From NCBI RefSeq assembly GCF_000711695.1, contig NW_013546961.1, positions 42,953-106,952 on the forward strand: a stretch of DNA of 64,000 bases. The letters are read 5' to 3'. This document shows, one piece after another, positions 33,741 to 46,000 of the stretch (the stretch's first letter is position 1; every line of letters begins with the position of its first letter). A program made the translations under genes and the position numbers. The stretch is from Tilletiaria anomala UBC 951. Lineage: Eukaryota; Basidiomycota; Exobasidiomycetes; Georgefischeriales; Tilletiariaceae. Below the pieces are notes generated by a model, which saw nothing but the letters and a program-made list of their open reading frames with translations, had not been told where the DNA came from and did not search any database.

Positions 33741-34253
33741 GCTCGCAGTGGTTCTGGCGACAGGCGTAGGTTGTTCGCCGGTTGCTTGACGTAAAATGTC
33801 GCCCTCATACACACTGGATTGAGCGTGGAAGTGGTGTTATTCTCTGCTATTTGAATGGAACCTCAGCTACAATGTATGCACATGATCTTTCTCCAGGCCT
33901 CTTGCGTGTGCGTTGCAACGTAACATCGGTGAGAACAAGTTGGGCAAACGCGAACGCGCCACGCGTCACGCAACGACTGCCTGTTCTGTACGCCTTTCGG
34001 TGCAAGGTCAAGGTCGACCCAGATTAGGGTTGCTGTTGGGGTACGATCGAGATGCGGATGTCGATGAGATCATGAGAATGACCGAAAGGAGGTTGAAGTC
34101 TCCAGCGTCGAAATGATGGTCTGGATTGCAATCCGCACATGCTGTTTCTGAACGCACAGCGGCATATGTATTTTTGTCGCTAGTGCCCATTCATTCCTTT
34201 TAGGTCGCTTCCACCTGGACTCCTGCCCGATTTGAATTATTGCAAGCGCAGCG
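33741..34253. promoter_or_regulatory. Divergent spacer upstream of RNH203 and a small gene
   Basis: These 513 nt lie between two divergently transcribed genes and should hold both promoters. I see no other feature in it. Confidence 0.4.
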
Positions 34254-35002
34254 ATGTCTGAGACGAAGGGGACGAGCGGCGAGGCTGCGCCCAACAACAG
34301 TGAGTGCAATCATCAATGTCCTTGTGATACATAGTACCTTGTGAAATGGAGCGCTGCTTCACAATCCTCGTGTGTATTTCTTTGGCCGTTACACCGAGTT
34401 TGATACATCACATCCTTGCCATTTCCAGGCGCTTTTGCAAATGACGGATCATTCATGGAACAATTCAAGAGAATCCAAGCGGAAAAGCTCAAAGCTGCAG
34501 GAGCCTTTCCACCTGTGGCGAGCGCAAACGCAAGCCCGACACTACAGCCTGCAGCATCATCCACACCCTCTCAAGGCTCACCACTGTTGGCGTCATCACC
34601 GTTGACATCTGGAAAGAAAGCAGATGGGAAAATGGACGCGGTGGAACGGTGAGCAACCTCCAAACGCTTCGCATCGACTCGTGCTCGGGGGGTATGCTAA
34701 ACCAGAATGGAATCTTCGTCTTTTGTAGACGAAAAGCAATGGAAGAGCGAATTGTGAGTGTTTCAGCGATGGTGCTCCTGCTGTACAGTAACATCTGATG
34801 GACGCACCTTCCCGCTTTCAACCCTGGTCGTGCACAGCGGAATCGAGGGAAGCGCAAAGCTGAGAACACAGGAGACGAAATGGAAGCACAAGTCAAGCAA
34901 GCTCGGGACGCGAAGGAGGAAAGGTACCTTCAAGAAGTGCGGAGAGCCGAGATGAAATCGCTTAAAGATGCCGGCAGCGGAGTAAGGAGCCTGGTCAAAT
35001 GA
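34254..35002 (+). CDS. Small coiled-coil protein, unknown function
   Basis: Four exons (34254..34299, 34429..34648, 34729..34753, 34838..35002) give 151 residues. The model is supported by four in-phase splices, including a 25-nt exon, each with good GT..AG ends. The N-terminal part holds FANDGSFMEQFKRIQAEK, which has the look of a conserved motif, then a Pro/Ser-rich linker, then a charged helix (AMEERIRNRGKRKAE to YLQEVRRAEMKSL) likely to be a coiled coil with a nuclear localisation-like KRK. I do not recognise the family. It ends 92 bp from the 3' end of MRC1, which is convergent. Confidence 0.65.
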
Positions 35003-35093
35003 CAATCTTTATCGATGATCATGTTTGATTGCTATGCTACATTGAGGCATGTGATATGTGATAATTAGGTCCTTGGGATTATTCGTCGCTGGC

Positions 35094-38000
35094 TCATTTG
35101 AACTTCTGACTTCTGCTCGACAGGGCAGTTAAGACTTTCGCCTTTGTCGGCGCCTGCGTAGGGTTCTTCATCGCAGCGCCTGCTCCGCTTGTGTTCGTCG
35201 TCCACGTCGATTTGCTGCCTGCTTTCTTTTGCTGCGACGCGTCGGCTGTGCGAGCGGCGCGACCGTTCGTCAGGAAGCTCGTCACAGACGAACCATGTCC
35301 TGCGCCTGACCGGCCGCCGCCACCTTCACCTCCCATCTGGAAGGTCTGTGCGCGATTCGAGAAGTCGTTCTCCTGGGCGAACTCTTCCAGCCTCTCTTTG
35401 TTAGGGGCAGTGCGGGCTTTGAAGAGACGGAGGTGGTAGTCCTGGTAACGTGCGGGCAAATGATTTGTCAACATGATGCAAAGCAGCCTGAGAACTTGCA
35501 GACGCACATCTTCTTCGGCCTGCCCTGCCGACGCTCCATGGAGAGTTGAAGGCGCTAGCGCTATTGCCGCTTCCCTGCTCCTCAACCGGTCATGCACCTC
35601 AATCTGACCCTCGTCGTCGCTATTTAGTTCCCGTTTGCGCTTTAGCTGCTCGGCCTCCTGCTTCTCATGCTCAGCAGCCTCGCGCTCATCCTCCGATTCA
35701 TCATCCTCGATCCGCTGAGCCTTACGCCTTAGCTCCTCTCGCGCAAGCCTCTTCTGTTCACGCAAATGCTTGCGAAGCTCTGCCATGTCAATCTTCTCCC
35801 GCGTCGGATCATCGTCTGCAGAGCCTCCCTCTGAATGATCAGAATCATCGCCAGATGAATCTCCACCATCCACCTCTGCCAAAAAGTTCATGCCGCTTTC
35901 AGCTTTCTCGGCGGCGCCGTGGTAGCTTCGGAGGAAGGCTGCACATTCAGGGTTGTTTTCTTAGCGCAGATGCCGTAAACAAAAACGTCAGTAATGGGCT
36001 TAAGCATGTACCAGATAACGGAAGACTCACTCAGAGCCTCCAAGCCATCCTCGCCATCGACCGTGCGCTTGTGCGCGCGGTATGCAGCCGGCATCTGGAT
36101 ACGTCGCAAGTCGTCTGCATCGTCTGCATCCTCGTCGAGTGCGTCCTCCATCGCGCTGCTACCCTTCTTCGACAAGCGCCATTTACCGTCGACGAGACGT
36201 GTAACCCGCTTCTCCAATGCCGCGTCATCTTCAGCTTGATGCTCTTTGACTTTCTGTCTCATCATCTCATCTTTCATCGCCTCATCTTTTTCCTTGACAT
36301 CATCGACGAGGCCCTCGATGTCTTTAGCATCTCCATCGTCCTCAGAGTCCTCCTCATCTCCGCCATCGTCCTTCTCGTCATCGCTGAAGACGCCCGCCAT
36401 TGCACCGCCCTTGCGCTGCCTCGAGAAGAAACCGCCGAGCTCCTCCTCTGAGTCTTCCGCAGCCTCACCCTCAATGAATGCAGACTTGCGCTTGCGCGAT
36501 TCGGGCTGTTGTTGCGGTTGCTCAGCAGCTGCGGCCCCGGCCATGAGTGCTTGGAATGCATTCTGAGATTGCGTTGGAAGCGATGATTGCGCCTCTTGCA
36601 GCTCCTCGGCCTCGTCCGCACTTTCCTCATCCCTGAACTCGGACTGTGACACGGTTTGCTTACTTGACCCCCTCAGATGCTGTGCGGACTTCTGCTCATC
36701 CTCTCTCATTGCAAGCCCTTTGTTAGACTCCGCTGCAGGCGACGATTGGCGGTTGCCCAGTCTGAAGCGGCGCTTGATACGCTGCTGCGGCTCCTTGCTT
36801 GGGCTTTCTAGCGGCGGTGATTCGTGCTCATCCTCGACACTCTCAAAGAAGCTGTGTTGTGGAGTTGCCCCAAGCCAGTCTTGGCTCTGACTCTCGATCG
36901 CTTGACTCTGCATTGATGGCTTCGTCTGCGTGTACAGCCCGTACTTGTTGAGATATTGCTTCGGCGTGTCCAACATCGCCCTCCGTTGCTGCAACAGATG
37001 CCGCTGCTCAGCCTCATCAGCCTCTGCTTCATATCGGTCAGCATCCTCGGTGTCGATGGATGGAAGCATATCGTCAGAGTCAAGGACGGCTTTGGAGGCC
37101 TGTTCCTTGCGCAGCGCTGCAAACGCGTCATTCGCCGCAGAAGCTTGGTTGTCTTCATTCTGCGTACTGGCCCCCGCTTGCGTCTCTTGGAAGAATTGGC
37201 TGAACCCGCCAATGCCCTCAGTACCGAGGACGGAGGAAGGCTGTCGGCCGATTGGCGCACTCGGGAGGCCGAAGGACTTGGCTTGAGTTTGTGTATTTGT
37301 GAAGAATTGCCCAAAGACATCGTTCGAAAGGCCCGGCTCGTCTCCCAGTTTGAGATCCGAACCAGACGCTGTAAATCCGAACGGTCGCTGCGTCTCGATT
37401 ATTGGCGGCGGCGGCATCAGCTGAGATGAGCACGAAGTGCCTTGCGCTGGATTCGGTTCTTCCAGCTCCCCGACTTCCATCGCCGGTGATTGCTCCTGCT
37501 GCTGCACGAGCGGCCCAAGGACGGAGCGTGATCCGCTGCCCTGCGAGATCGACCTGCATTGCGGACTGGGACGAACAGTTTCTTCGTCGTCCTCATCTGA
37601 CGCAACAGCATGGCGGCGATGTGCACGGGCGGTCTGGTGGGTTGGACCTGCATCTTCATCCTCGTCGTTGTCCTGTTGGCCGTGCACTTCAGCGGTTGCT
37701 GCGGATCTGAAACTGTGTTGGCTGCTTGGAAGACTGCGTGGCGGGGGGTCGTTTTCCTTCTCACTATCCTCGTCATTCTCCTCGCTGCCTGAGGCAATGT
37801 CAAATTGTGCACGGCTGGCTTCTTCCTGCTCGATGTCGCCGCTGAATGCGCTCCCGGCGTCAAAGTCCGAATCATCGGCATTGTCGTCGTCGTTCCCTTC
37901 ACCGCCCTCCCCGACAGCCTTGAGCGCCTCCTCGATCTCTTCCGCAGTCGCATGCACGGTGCGCTCCGTGGGATCATAAGCTTTGAGAGCCTTGATGCCT

Positions 38001-40500
38001 TTCTTAGCCGCCAGATCGGCTTGCAAGGACCGCTTCTGACGGTTCTGCAAGCGCATGCGCTCTCTAAGACTCAAGTTGAGCGACCCATTGGTGACATGGT
38101 CAAATCCGGGCGCATGCTTGCTACTGTGCACTGGAGCGTGAGCGTGAGACGCTGGTTCTGGGGTTGCCTCCTTTGCGAAGGTCGCAATGTCCTCAGCGAA
38201 AAGGACGGCACGACCGCCTTTGACAATGCTGTATTCATCTTTCGCACAACCTGGAGCCTGTGGGGTTGAGCCCATCGTCACGAGTGATCGCACATGCTTC
38301 ACCTCCATGTCTTGCAGAACGGCAAGCGGCTTGCTATCCATCGCACGGTCTCCGGCGCCGTTGCCTTCTGCACTGCCAGCCCGATCATGGCTGGGCGCGA
38401 TTGCCTTCTTTTTGGCCTCGTGCCTGGCGAACATTATCAACTTCCGTTCTTGCCAAGCTTGCTTGGCGGCCTTGCGCTCGAGATCCTCAAGGTGACTTTT
38501 GAGCATGTTTTCCACAGTGGTCTGTAGACGTGGATCTTCATCGTCTGACTGTTCCAGAAAGAGCTCCCGCTTGACGCCCGTGGACATCGAATCAGCGGCA
38601 CGTTCAGTCGGATGCTGTGCCCGTGGCGGGGTGGTCCGGGGAGAGATCCTGCGCGGTTGGGCGGAGCTGGAAGCTTGCGTGCTGGGTCCAAAGTCCTCGA
38701 TGGGATCAGAAGGATGTGTGCCAAACACGCGGCGCCCCAGCACATTCCCGGAGCGTCTGAGCTGTTCATCGCGCTTGCGCTGTTCTTCTTTGGCTTGGAT
38801 TCGTTGCCGCATTTCAGACAGGCCGAAGAGCTGCGGCGGCGCCTTCTCCACCCGACTCTCGTACGCTTCGCGTGCTTTGCGCGTCTTGTTGACACGCTCC
38901 AGCCGCTCGGACTCTTTGATCATTTCCTCCTTCTCGCGCGCGCTGAGCGGCTGTGCAGCGGTGAAACACGAAGTGGCGTTAGTACTGCACATAAGATTGC
39001 GTCTGCTGCTTGAGGCAGGAAGTGACATACTTTGATCTTTAGAGGTTTCGCAGCCTCAGTTCTCCTGCTTCCCTTGGTCTTCTTCGTCTTCGGCTTCGTC
39101 CACAGACTTTTCTCGTAGCCGGTACAACTGCCGTCACCACTGCTTATTTCACTGCTAGATTCTTCATCCTCCACCAGTTTCGTCTGCGGCTTGTCCCCCT
39201 TGTTTGCCCTGCCATCTCGTCGGTTCTGCTTGAATCGTTCCAGCATTTCCTTGCGTTCGAGTGCTTGCTCCGTCTTCTTCTGGCGCGCGACAGTTTGCAG
39301 CGTCTTGCCAAGATCGGGAAGGTCGTTGTCGATGTCGCTACCGTCACTGTTCATGATGTCATCATCATCCTGGTCGTCCAGCTCATCAAGTTCGTCACCT
39401 TCCGATTCATGATGTTTGCCGGAAAGTGTGTGCTGTATGGCAACAGATGCCGGGATGGGCTTGAAAGCAGTTGATGGACCAGCTTTGGCCGCAGGCATCC
39501 CTTCTTCCACTTCTTCTAACACTGTAGCAACGCGGCGGCGCTCGGCAAGGGCTTTGAGCTTGTCCGCCTTGGAAGGCCCGGCCGCAAGACGCGCACCACG
39601 AGAATCATCACCGCTCGAATCCGAGTCATTTTGGATGCTGTCGCGTTCATCTACGGCTTGCGGACGGCCCACACGTTCGAGGCGATGTGATGGATTCGCA
39701 TTGACATTACGCGCCTTCATCTTCCCAGCGAACGTGTTGCTCTTGAGCCTGATCGGCTCTACAGCAGCTACTTCATGAGCGCTATCGTGCTCTCCTTCTT
39801 GACCGCTCGCAACATCACCAGCACTCTCCGCGTAGCTACTCCTGTTTTGAAGCTGGCTTCTGGATCCCGACGGCTTGGGTTTAATGCTTGGAGGAATGTG
39901 TTCGGAGGACGGTTGCGTGGGGCGATGACCTTCGAGGAAGGACGTCGGCAGGGAGCTCAACTGTGAAGAACCGACACTTCGATGGTGACGCGAAGTCATG
40001 GCGTTTGCAGTCACAGACGCGTCTTCGCCCAGTTCGCCCTGGAGCGGACGCATTGACTTGCCATTCACGGCGCGCTCGGAACTTTGACTTTCGTCGTCGT
40101 CACCGGGCAAAGTAGTCGCTGTAGTTTCCTCAGTGTGATTGCCTGAGCTTTGCCGCTGGCGCTTGCGTGGCGAAGGGCTGGAGGCCGTAAGGTCGGCTGA
40201 GGCATTTGGTTCAGTGGTCGCGGTAGACTGAGACGAGCGCGCATTCTGGCCAACCTTGTCCGAAGCGATAACGGTGATTGCGCTCGAGGATGGTGGAATG
40301 AATCGCGTTCGCCGCTCTGCAGCGTTAGTTTCAGCACCTTCCTGACCCTTTTCCTCGTCCAAGGACGTGTCTTCTTCGTCCTGAGGCTCCACGGAAGGCC
40401 GCTGGCGGCCATAGGTACGTCGCGTTTTTGGCGCGTTACTGATCATCGGATCCGGCAATGAGCTGAGCTCGGATGACTCCATTATTGCCACTGCCAGCAT
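35094..40500 (-). CDS. MRC1: Replication checkpoint mediator Mrc1/claspin
   Basis: Three exons (40500..39031, 38950..36031, 35959..35094) give 1751 residues. Mrc1 travels with the replisome and passes the stalled-fork signal from Mec1/ATR to Rad53/Cds1. Evidence: the N-terminal KTRRTYGRQR motif; many SQ/TQ kinase sites in the middle (TNTQTQ, SQSQDW, PTQSQ and others); the MRC1-like domain near AAEDSEEELGGFFSRQRKG with the acidic stretch after it; and AYRAHKRTVDGEDGLEAL joined across the second intron to NNPECAAFLRSYHG and SGMNFLAEVDGG. The C-terminus SSVTSFL and LTALSSRSQKFK is typical. Without this splice the frame runs on as a false C-terminus that stops at the ATG of an apparent separate 265-codon ORF. 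An in-frame ATG at 40482 is an alternative start. The protein is larger than the yeast orthologues because of disordered insertions. Confidence 0.87.
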
Positions 40501-41213
40501 CGGACATGCAGCCGAGAATTCTCGCAGCCAATGCAATGGCGATCAGACAGCAGGGGCAGGGACGATGATGGCCGGCAACTCTTGATGTAGGGTAAATGAT
40601 GCATACCTATGCGAAATGGCTATGAACCTTGTTCACTTGGGCCGCAGTCGGTAGTCAGGTAGTCACAGTCTTGATTGGGCAAGGGAGACAGACGCCTGCT
40701 AGTGGTGGCACACGAGAATCGCGTCGCGTCGCATCATGGTTTTTTTGCACAACGATGGCGGCGCTACGCGATTCACCCTAACCCTAATGCTTTCCCGACT
40801 CCACCGCTCGATGGCCTATCATCGCTGTATCGGTTCTTCGCCGCTCGACTTTCTCCTGTGCACAGACCACGGACCACTGTTCATGCAGCAAATGTTATGG
40901 ATTTTCAAGTCTCCACAAATTCCTACTATAACTATTCGTACGTGCGAAGGAACTGACCGAAGTCAAACAGGCTGGGGAGCTAATCAAACGTGGTGCGGGA
41001 TGACGCTGGTGTTCGCGCGCGCTACAGAAAGGACAGGCACGCCTGTGAAGTGTACAGCATCGATAGCCAAAACAAGCACCGGCGTCAAGGGACGGGAAGC
41101 TGTGTTGTTACATTGCCATGTGCATAAGCGTTTTGTTCTACATGCGATGTGGCCCCACTATGTGTCTTGAAAAGCTTGGAGCGAGCGAGCGAATGTCCCA
41201 AGCTCACAGCTGC
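40501..41213. promoter_or_regulatory. Spacer between MRC1 5' end and RPS26 3' end
   Basis: This 713-nt stretch should contain the MRC1 promoter and the RPS26 3' UTR. A telomere-like ACCCTAACCCTAA element lies in it. No gene is seen. Confidence 0.45.
40775..40788 (-). repeat. Telomere-like motif (two TTAGGG units)
   Basis: The + strand reads CACCCTAACCCTAAT, that is two tandem TTAGGG units on the minus strand, about 275 bp upstream of the MRC1 start. Such teloboxes bind Myb-type telobox factors in some fungi. Two units can also occur by chance. Confidence 0.5.
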
Positions 41214-42502
41214 TTAGACACGGGCAGTTGGCGCCGCAGCACCACCTGCCTGAGCACCAGCGGTGTTCTGGGCACCAGCGACGGCACTGTCACACAGGCA
41301 CAAAAAAGAAATTTGGAGGTTAAATAACAGGCGCAACACATTGTGTACCGCCCAACTCTGACGAGCACAACTCACGGGTTGATCTTTTTGCCATCACGGT
41401 TGAAGCGAACGCGCACGGGAGGTGCACGGTTCTTGCGACCAACACGCGAGCGAACACGAACGACGTGGGCGTGGATGGCGCACGAGACGCAGTAGTGCAG
41501 CTTGATGTAGAGCTTGGGCAGGGCGTACTCTGTTGGCAATGCAGCAAAAGCCGTTGATCAGAACATGCTCGTGCAAGACTTTATATCCCAGCTCCACGCC
41601 CTCGGTTACAACGGCGAAAGATCGCGCACCCTGGAGGTGTGCAATGCAAGCAGAAAAGTGGACTGTGCTACTGGAGCGCCGACTAACTGATCTGCGCAGC
41701 ACGTGGCAGAACTCGACAGTCTGGCTCACGCTCATACCCATGGCATTTTATGCATGGCTGGAACCAAGCTCCATAATGTCACACTGGCAACCAATGTGCT
41801 TACTCACCAGCGTAAACCGAAGCCTCGCTCATGTCCCTGACAGCAGCGGCCTCGACGATGTTCCTGACAGTGAATCGCTTGATGGCCTTGTCCTTAGGAG
41901 TCGCCCGGGCACAGTTGGAGCAACGGACGAAGGCCACGTGGCCACGTCCGTGCTTGTTACGGCCGCCATTTCTTCTCTTCTTCGTCACTGAAGCGTAGAA
42001 GAAGAATTGATTAGCTTCCAGTGATGGATGCGCAGAAACTAGCAGCATTGGGGGCAGCAATGCACATCTCCGAGTGGATGTAGTCTCCTTCAATCGTTTG
42101 CTCCATGCTGTTTTGACGCCTGCCAACATCGCGCAGCCGTCGCGCGGGGTCAGCAGCGTTTGTCGGCATGAGAATGTCTGCGAGGTGCACCTTGCACACG
42201 CATGGCAAGCCTTGAACATCCATTGCTCAGGGATGAGAGCAATCTTTCTACCCTTGACCAAAGCAGGCTTGGATCATAAGGCTGTAGAGCTGCAGCCCAC
42301 CACGACAGCGGTTATACCTGCGTCCTTGCCGCCTTTCCTCCGCCATGCCAGATCATCGCACCAGTGTTTCCCCAGCTCATACCACTCGATGTTGCGCGCC
42401 TAGCCACAGGCGACTCGATACCCTTCATTGTCCCCGCTGCATCAGCCTCTGCTATCCGAATTGATGCTGCCCTTCAGCTGCTGCTATGTGTCTATACTCA
42501 CT
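41214..42502 (-). CDS. RPS26: 40S ribosomal protein S26
   Basis: Coding exons are 42502 (one base), 41987..41808, 41529..41376 and 41286..41214, for 135 residues. S26 sits at the mRNA exit channel of the 40S subunit. The protein starts (M)[17 protein letters not shown], has the zinc cysteines CSNC and [22 protein letters not shown] and the C-terminal [26 protein letters not shown] block, all diagnostic of S26. The initiator codon does not exist in the genome as a unit: exon 2 starts with TG after a CTTCAG acceptor, and the only good upstream donor (GTGAGTATAG at 42501) follows an A, giving A|TG. The resulting intron of 514 nt is much longer than others here. The C-terminal Ala/Gly tail is species-specific. 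Confidence 0.92.
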
Positions 42503-43045
42503 CTTGGGCAATTGGTGTGACACGACAGACTAGAAGGAGGAAGGTGGTCATTAAGATTCAAATGACTAAAGGTCCTCGCCGTTAGCAGGAGGCGGCTGCG
42601 CGGGTGAGCAACTGCGGCGGAATGGCTGCAGCCCATGCGTTGGGCGTTGGGCGGGGGTGAATGGGCGGGTGGTCGTCTCCCCTGCCGCAGCACCCTTCCC
42701 AGGTGTCGATAAAAAACCTCCACACTCATGGGACACTTTCGGGCTCATGCTTCTTCTACGTTTGGGTCCAAGTCACGTGCATGACGCGTCAATGTGCCCT
42801 TGGTCGATCCACACTCCAAACACACGCAACATGTGTGCCACGTCGGAGATCACAGGCACTGTGCCAGTGTGAGATTGTTCAACCAGCGAAGCACGTAACG
42901 TCGTGAATGGGCACGTTCGTACGCAATCTCACAAGGTGCCATACTGTTGATCCATTTCTTTTGGTCGATGGCCTGATGGCAGCGTCTTGGTGACATTGCG
43001 CATGCCAGAATCAAGTTTGAGTGTCGGCGAGTGAAGCAGGGAGCG
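42503..43045. promoter_or_regulatory. Divergent spacer upstream of RPS26
   Basis: This 543-nt spacer holds the RPS26 non-coding first exon and promoter and the promoter of the + strand gene at 43046. A TCACGTG site lies at 42773-42779. No other gene is seen. Confidence 0.45.
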
Positions 43046-46000
43046 ATGGCGATGACTCCAACAGCAGCTCCACTGCCGGCTGCCGGCTCCGCCGCCCCAT
43101 CGACCCCATCAATAACCGAGAAGCTCGCGGCGTTGAGGTCGAGGCTCGAGCACGCGGGAGAGCAGGGCTCTGCCTCCTCACGATCACATCAAGCATTCAC
43201 TGTGCAGGATGATGTTTTGCACAAGAGCCCGGTCAAAAAGCAGGCGCAGATGTCTTCCATGACAGCTGGCGATCGGCGAACCCGCTCAGCCCTGGGAGAA
43301 GTGACAAATGCAACTACCAGCAGCATCGGACACACAGTCCAACGAGCAGCCCTTTCCACCTTGCATAAGAGCTTCTCGAAAGACCAGGGAGGTCTTCCCT
43401 TGGGAAAACGACCAAGGGCACCGAGGTCACCTTTCATTGCACGCATTTTGCAGCAGCAGGAACCAGCGTTGGACTCGTCCACCAGTCCGAATCCGAGAGC
43501 AAAGAAGACTGGTCGAGTGGAGGAGCATTCTCAGGGCTGCGGCTCGAAATATGAACGATTTGCGTCAAATCAAATCGCAAGCTCGCTCGTTGAATCATCG
43601 CAAACATCGTCCAATCCCGGGAAGAGGCAAGCTCGCAAGTTCAAGTCTGTAGACGCTGCCTGGAAGCTTAGCCAGTTTGCAGGCGAAGATCTGAGCTCAA
43701 ATATCAATGAAAGTGACCTACGCACGGTGAAAGTCGACGGCGGCAAAAAATGCAGCTTGCGCGCGGACAGTTCCTTCCTCCGCGAAGTCAAGGAAAATGG
43801 ATGGGACAACATGGAACTGGGCAGTCCGGTGCGGGTGCGCTACGTCTATGGGCCACCGCTCAAACCACGGGCTTCTACAAGTATCAAAAAGGAAAGCAAA
43901 TCAGAAGAAAAGTTTGTCTCAAAGGGGCGAAAGAGTGCTCCTGCTCGAACTACAGCGCCATCAAGGACTGAAGACGAGGTCGATCAATCGCTCAGTATTG
44001 CCTCGTCTCAAGTGTTTAATCAGAGTGTGCGATACTCTCGCAAGGAGCGCTCCTCCACACTTCCGCCTCCGGGAAAGACGGAACAGATGCTATCGGAAGC
44101 GAAGCAGCCAGACAGCCCTGGTGATGATCCGCTCCTGCTGAAAGGAGCACAACTAGAGAAGTTTGCAGCTTTGCATACGGCTAATGGGCTATCAGTAGGA
44201 GAGGAGCAGGAGGAGGAAGGAGAGTTGGGCGAATCAAGTTTCACCCAAGAGACTATTGAAAGGCAACGTGCAAGAAGTCAATCAGTCCATCTCTCCGTGA
44301 CCAGCGCTCCTTTCAGCACTGCGGTGGACAGCACTGCAGCGAAGACCTACAATTGGAGAGGTGAGCTGTCGCACTTTTGAGGGCTCATCTTCGTATTGTT
44401 GACCCCCAGGGAATGATGCCCTCAGCGGATATGGAAGATGGTTCAGATTCAGATGAGAATGCGCTGGAAGACCAAAATTACAATGTGCTCCCTCCTCTGA
44501 TAAATGATGAGCTCCAGGCTTGGGCACAGGCAGCCGACGCGAGCGCGATCGTGGAGGAAGGCCACCAAGAGTCATCCCAAGAAGTCTCGAACGGGCTGAT
44601 CGACCCTACGCCCCTTGCAAGTCAGGATTCTCAGTTTCGGGAAAGCCAGTCTGCTTCTGTGCTGGGTGAGGAAGACAGCGGAAGTCGATCCCACATCCGC
44701 ACTCAAGAAGCCATTGGTGCTGAGGTGAGAGCAATTCAGTTGCCATGCGATTCTCAATGTACTAACATGTCTCGGAACAGGACTCGCCACAGTCACAACA
44801 CAATTCCGACGCGTTGGACACCTTCATGGAAGACTCTGATGCCGAAAGTGAGGACAGCATCGAATTGATCGGCAACAGCGCAAGTAGGTACCGGGCACGC
44901 AGCAAAACTCGTCAAGCACCTGAGCACTTGCAGACCGACCCCTCAGAACTCGTGCCGGAGGAAGAAACGCATTGGCTTGACGACGGGGAGGGTGAAGGCA
45001 TCATCTATCATGACGACGATCAGGCGGTGCAGCAAGGGAGCGAAGGACAAGAACCTCGTGATGACTCACAGCAACACAGCGAGGACCACGCTCAGTCGGA
45101 GGCGATGTACGAAGAAGTCGACACCAGCATGGAGTCCGCGATCGTTGACAAGAGCATTGCTGCTGTCCCGTCCGTGGTCAACCGCGCTCCCTCTACAGTC
45201 GTTATCGAGGATGAAGGAGACGAAGACGAAGAAGAGGATGCAGAGCCGTCCACAGGGTCCCATGATGGCTGTGACTCGGAACATCTAAGAAAGCCAAATG
45301 CTCCCCTTTCTGTCAGCGACATGTCCGCATTCAGCACTGTGGGAAGCAACCTGGACAACATGTCAGCAGAGCGGTCCCAAATGCTCTCGCGCCTGACACC
45401 TACGCCGATCGTTGAAGTTTCAAGTGTCGATGCCGACGCTGCTGCGCGAGCTGCCGCCATATTGAAACACTATCATCGCTACATCGAAGAGGGCTGCCTG
45501 GTGGAAACTGAAGTTGCGTCAGCAAGCGAAAATCAATCGCTGCCACACATGCTTCGCAGGGAAGAGCAGCGACTCCTGGCGGGCGCGCAACATGGCACAC
45601 CGCATGCTCCCTCTGCGACGCCGGCCTGCGGAGCGTTGGCATCCATCAATACGCCGAAGCCCCCCGGCGCGTTCCCAGTGTCGCCGCTCGTGGTAGCCTC
45701 AGCCCATAAGCATGCGAGCGTCGCCATCGCGCCTGTGTCCTCGCTGTCTTGGCGAAAGAGCGACTGGTCTGTGCTCGAGAAGATGCTCGTGAAACACATC
45801 GAAAGCAATGAAGCCTGGGTCGCGAGTCGCGACAATCCGTCCAAAGCTGCGGCAATCAGAGCAATCGACTCGGATGAGGTTGTCACAGCGTTCCTCCTAA
45901 GCCTAGGAATTCAGCGTTCGCGGCTGTCTATTGCTGGTGACTGGTCCGAAAAGGCAATTAGGAATAAAGTCGACTCGCTGCAGAGGATGCTTTGTCGATA

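Noticed and set aside
35094-35891. A separate 265-codon gene downstream of MRC1
   Set aside because: Its ATG overlaps the stop of the preceding frame, and a GTGAGT..CTAAG intron joins its upstream extension (FLRSYHG...SGMNFL) in phase to the MRC1 frame, matching the usual Mrc1 order.
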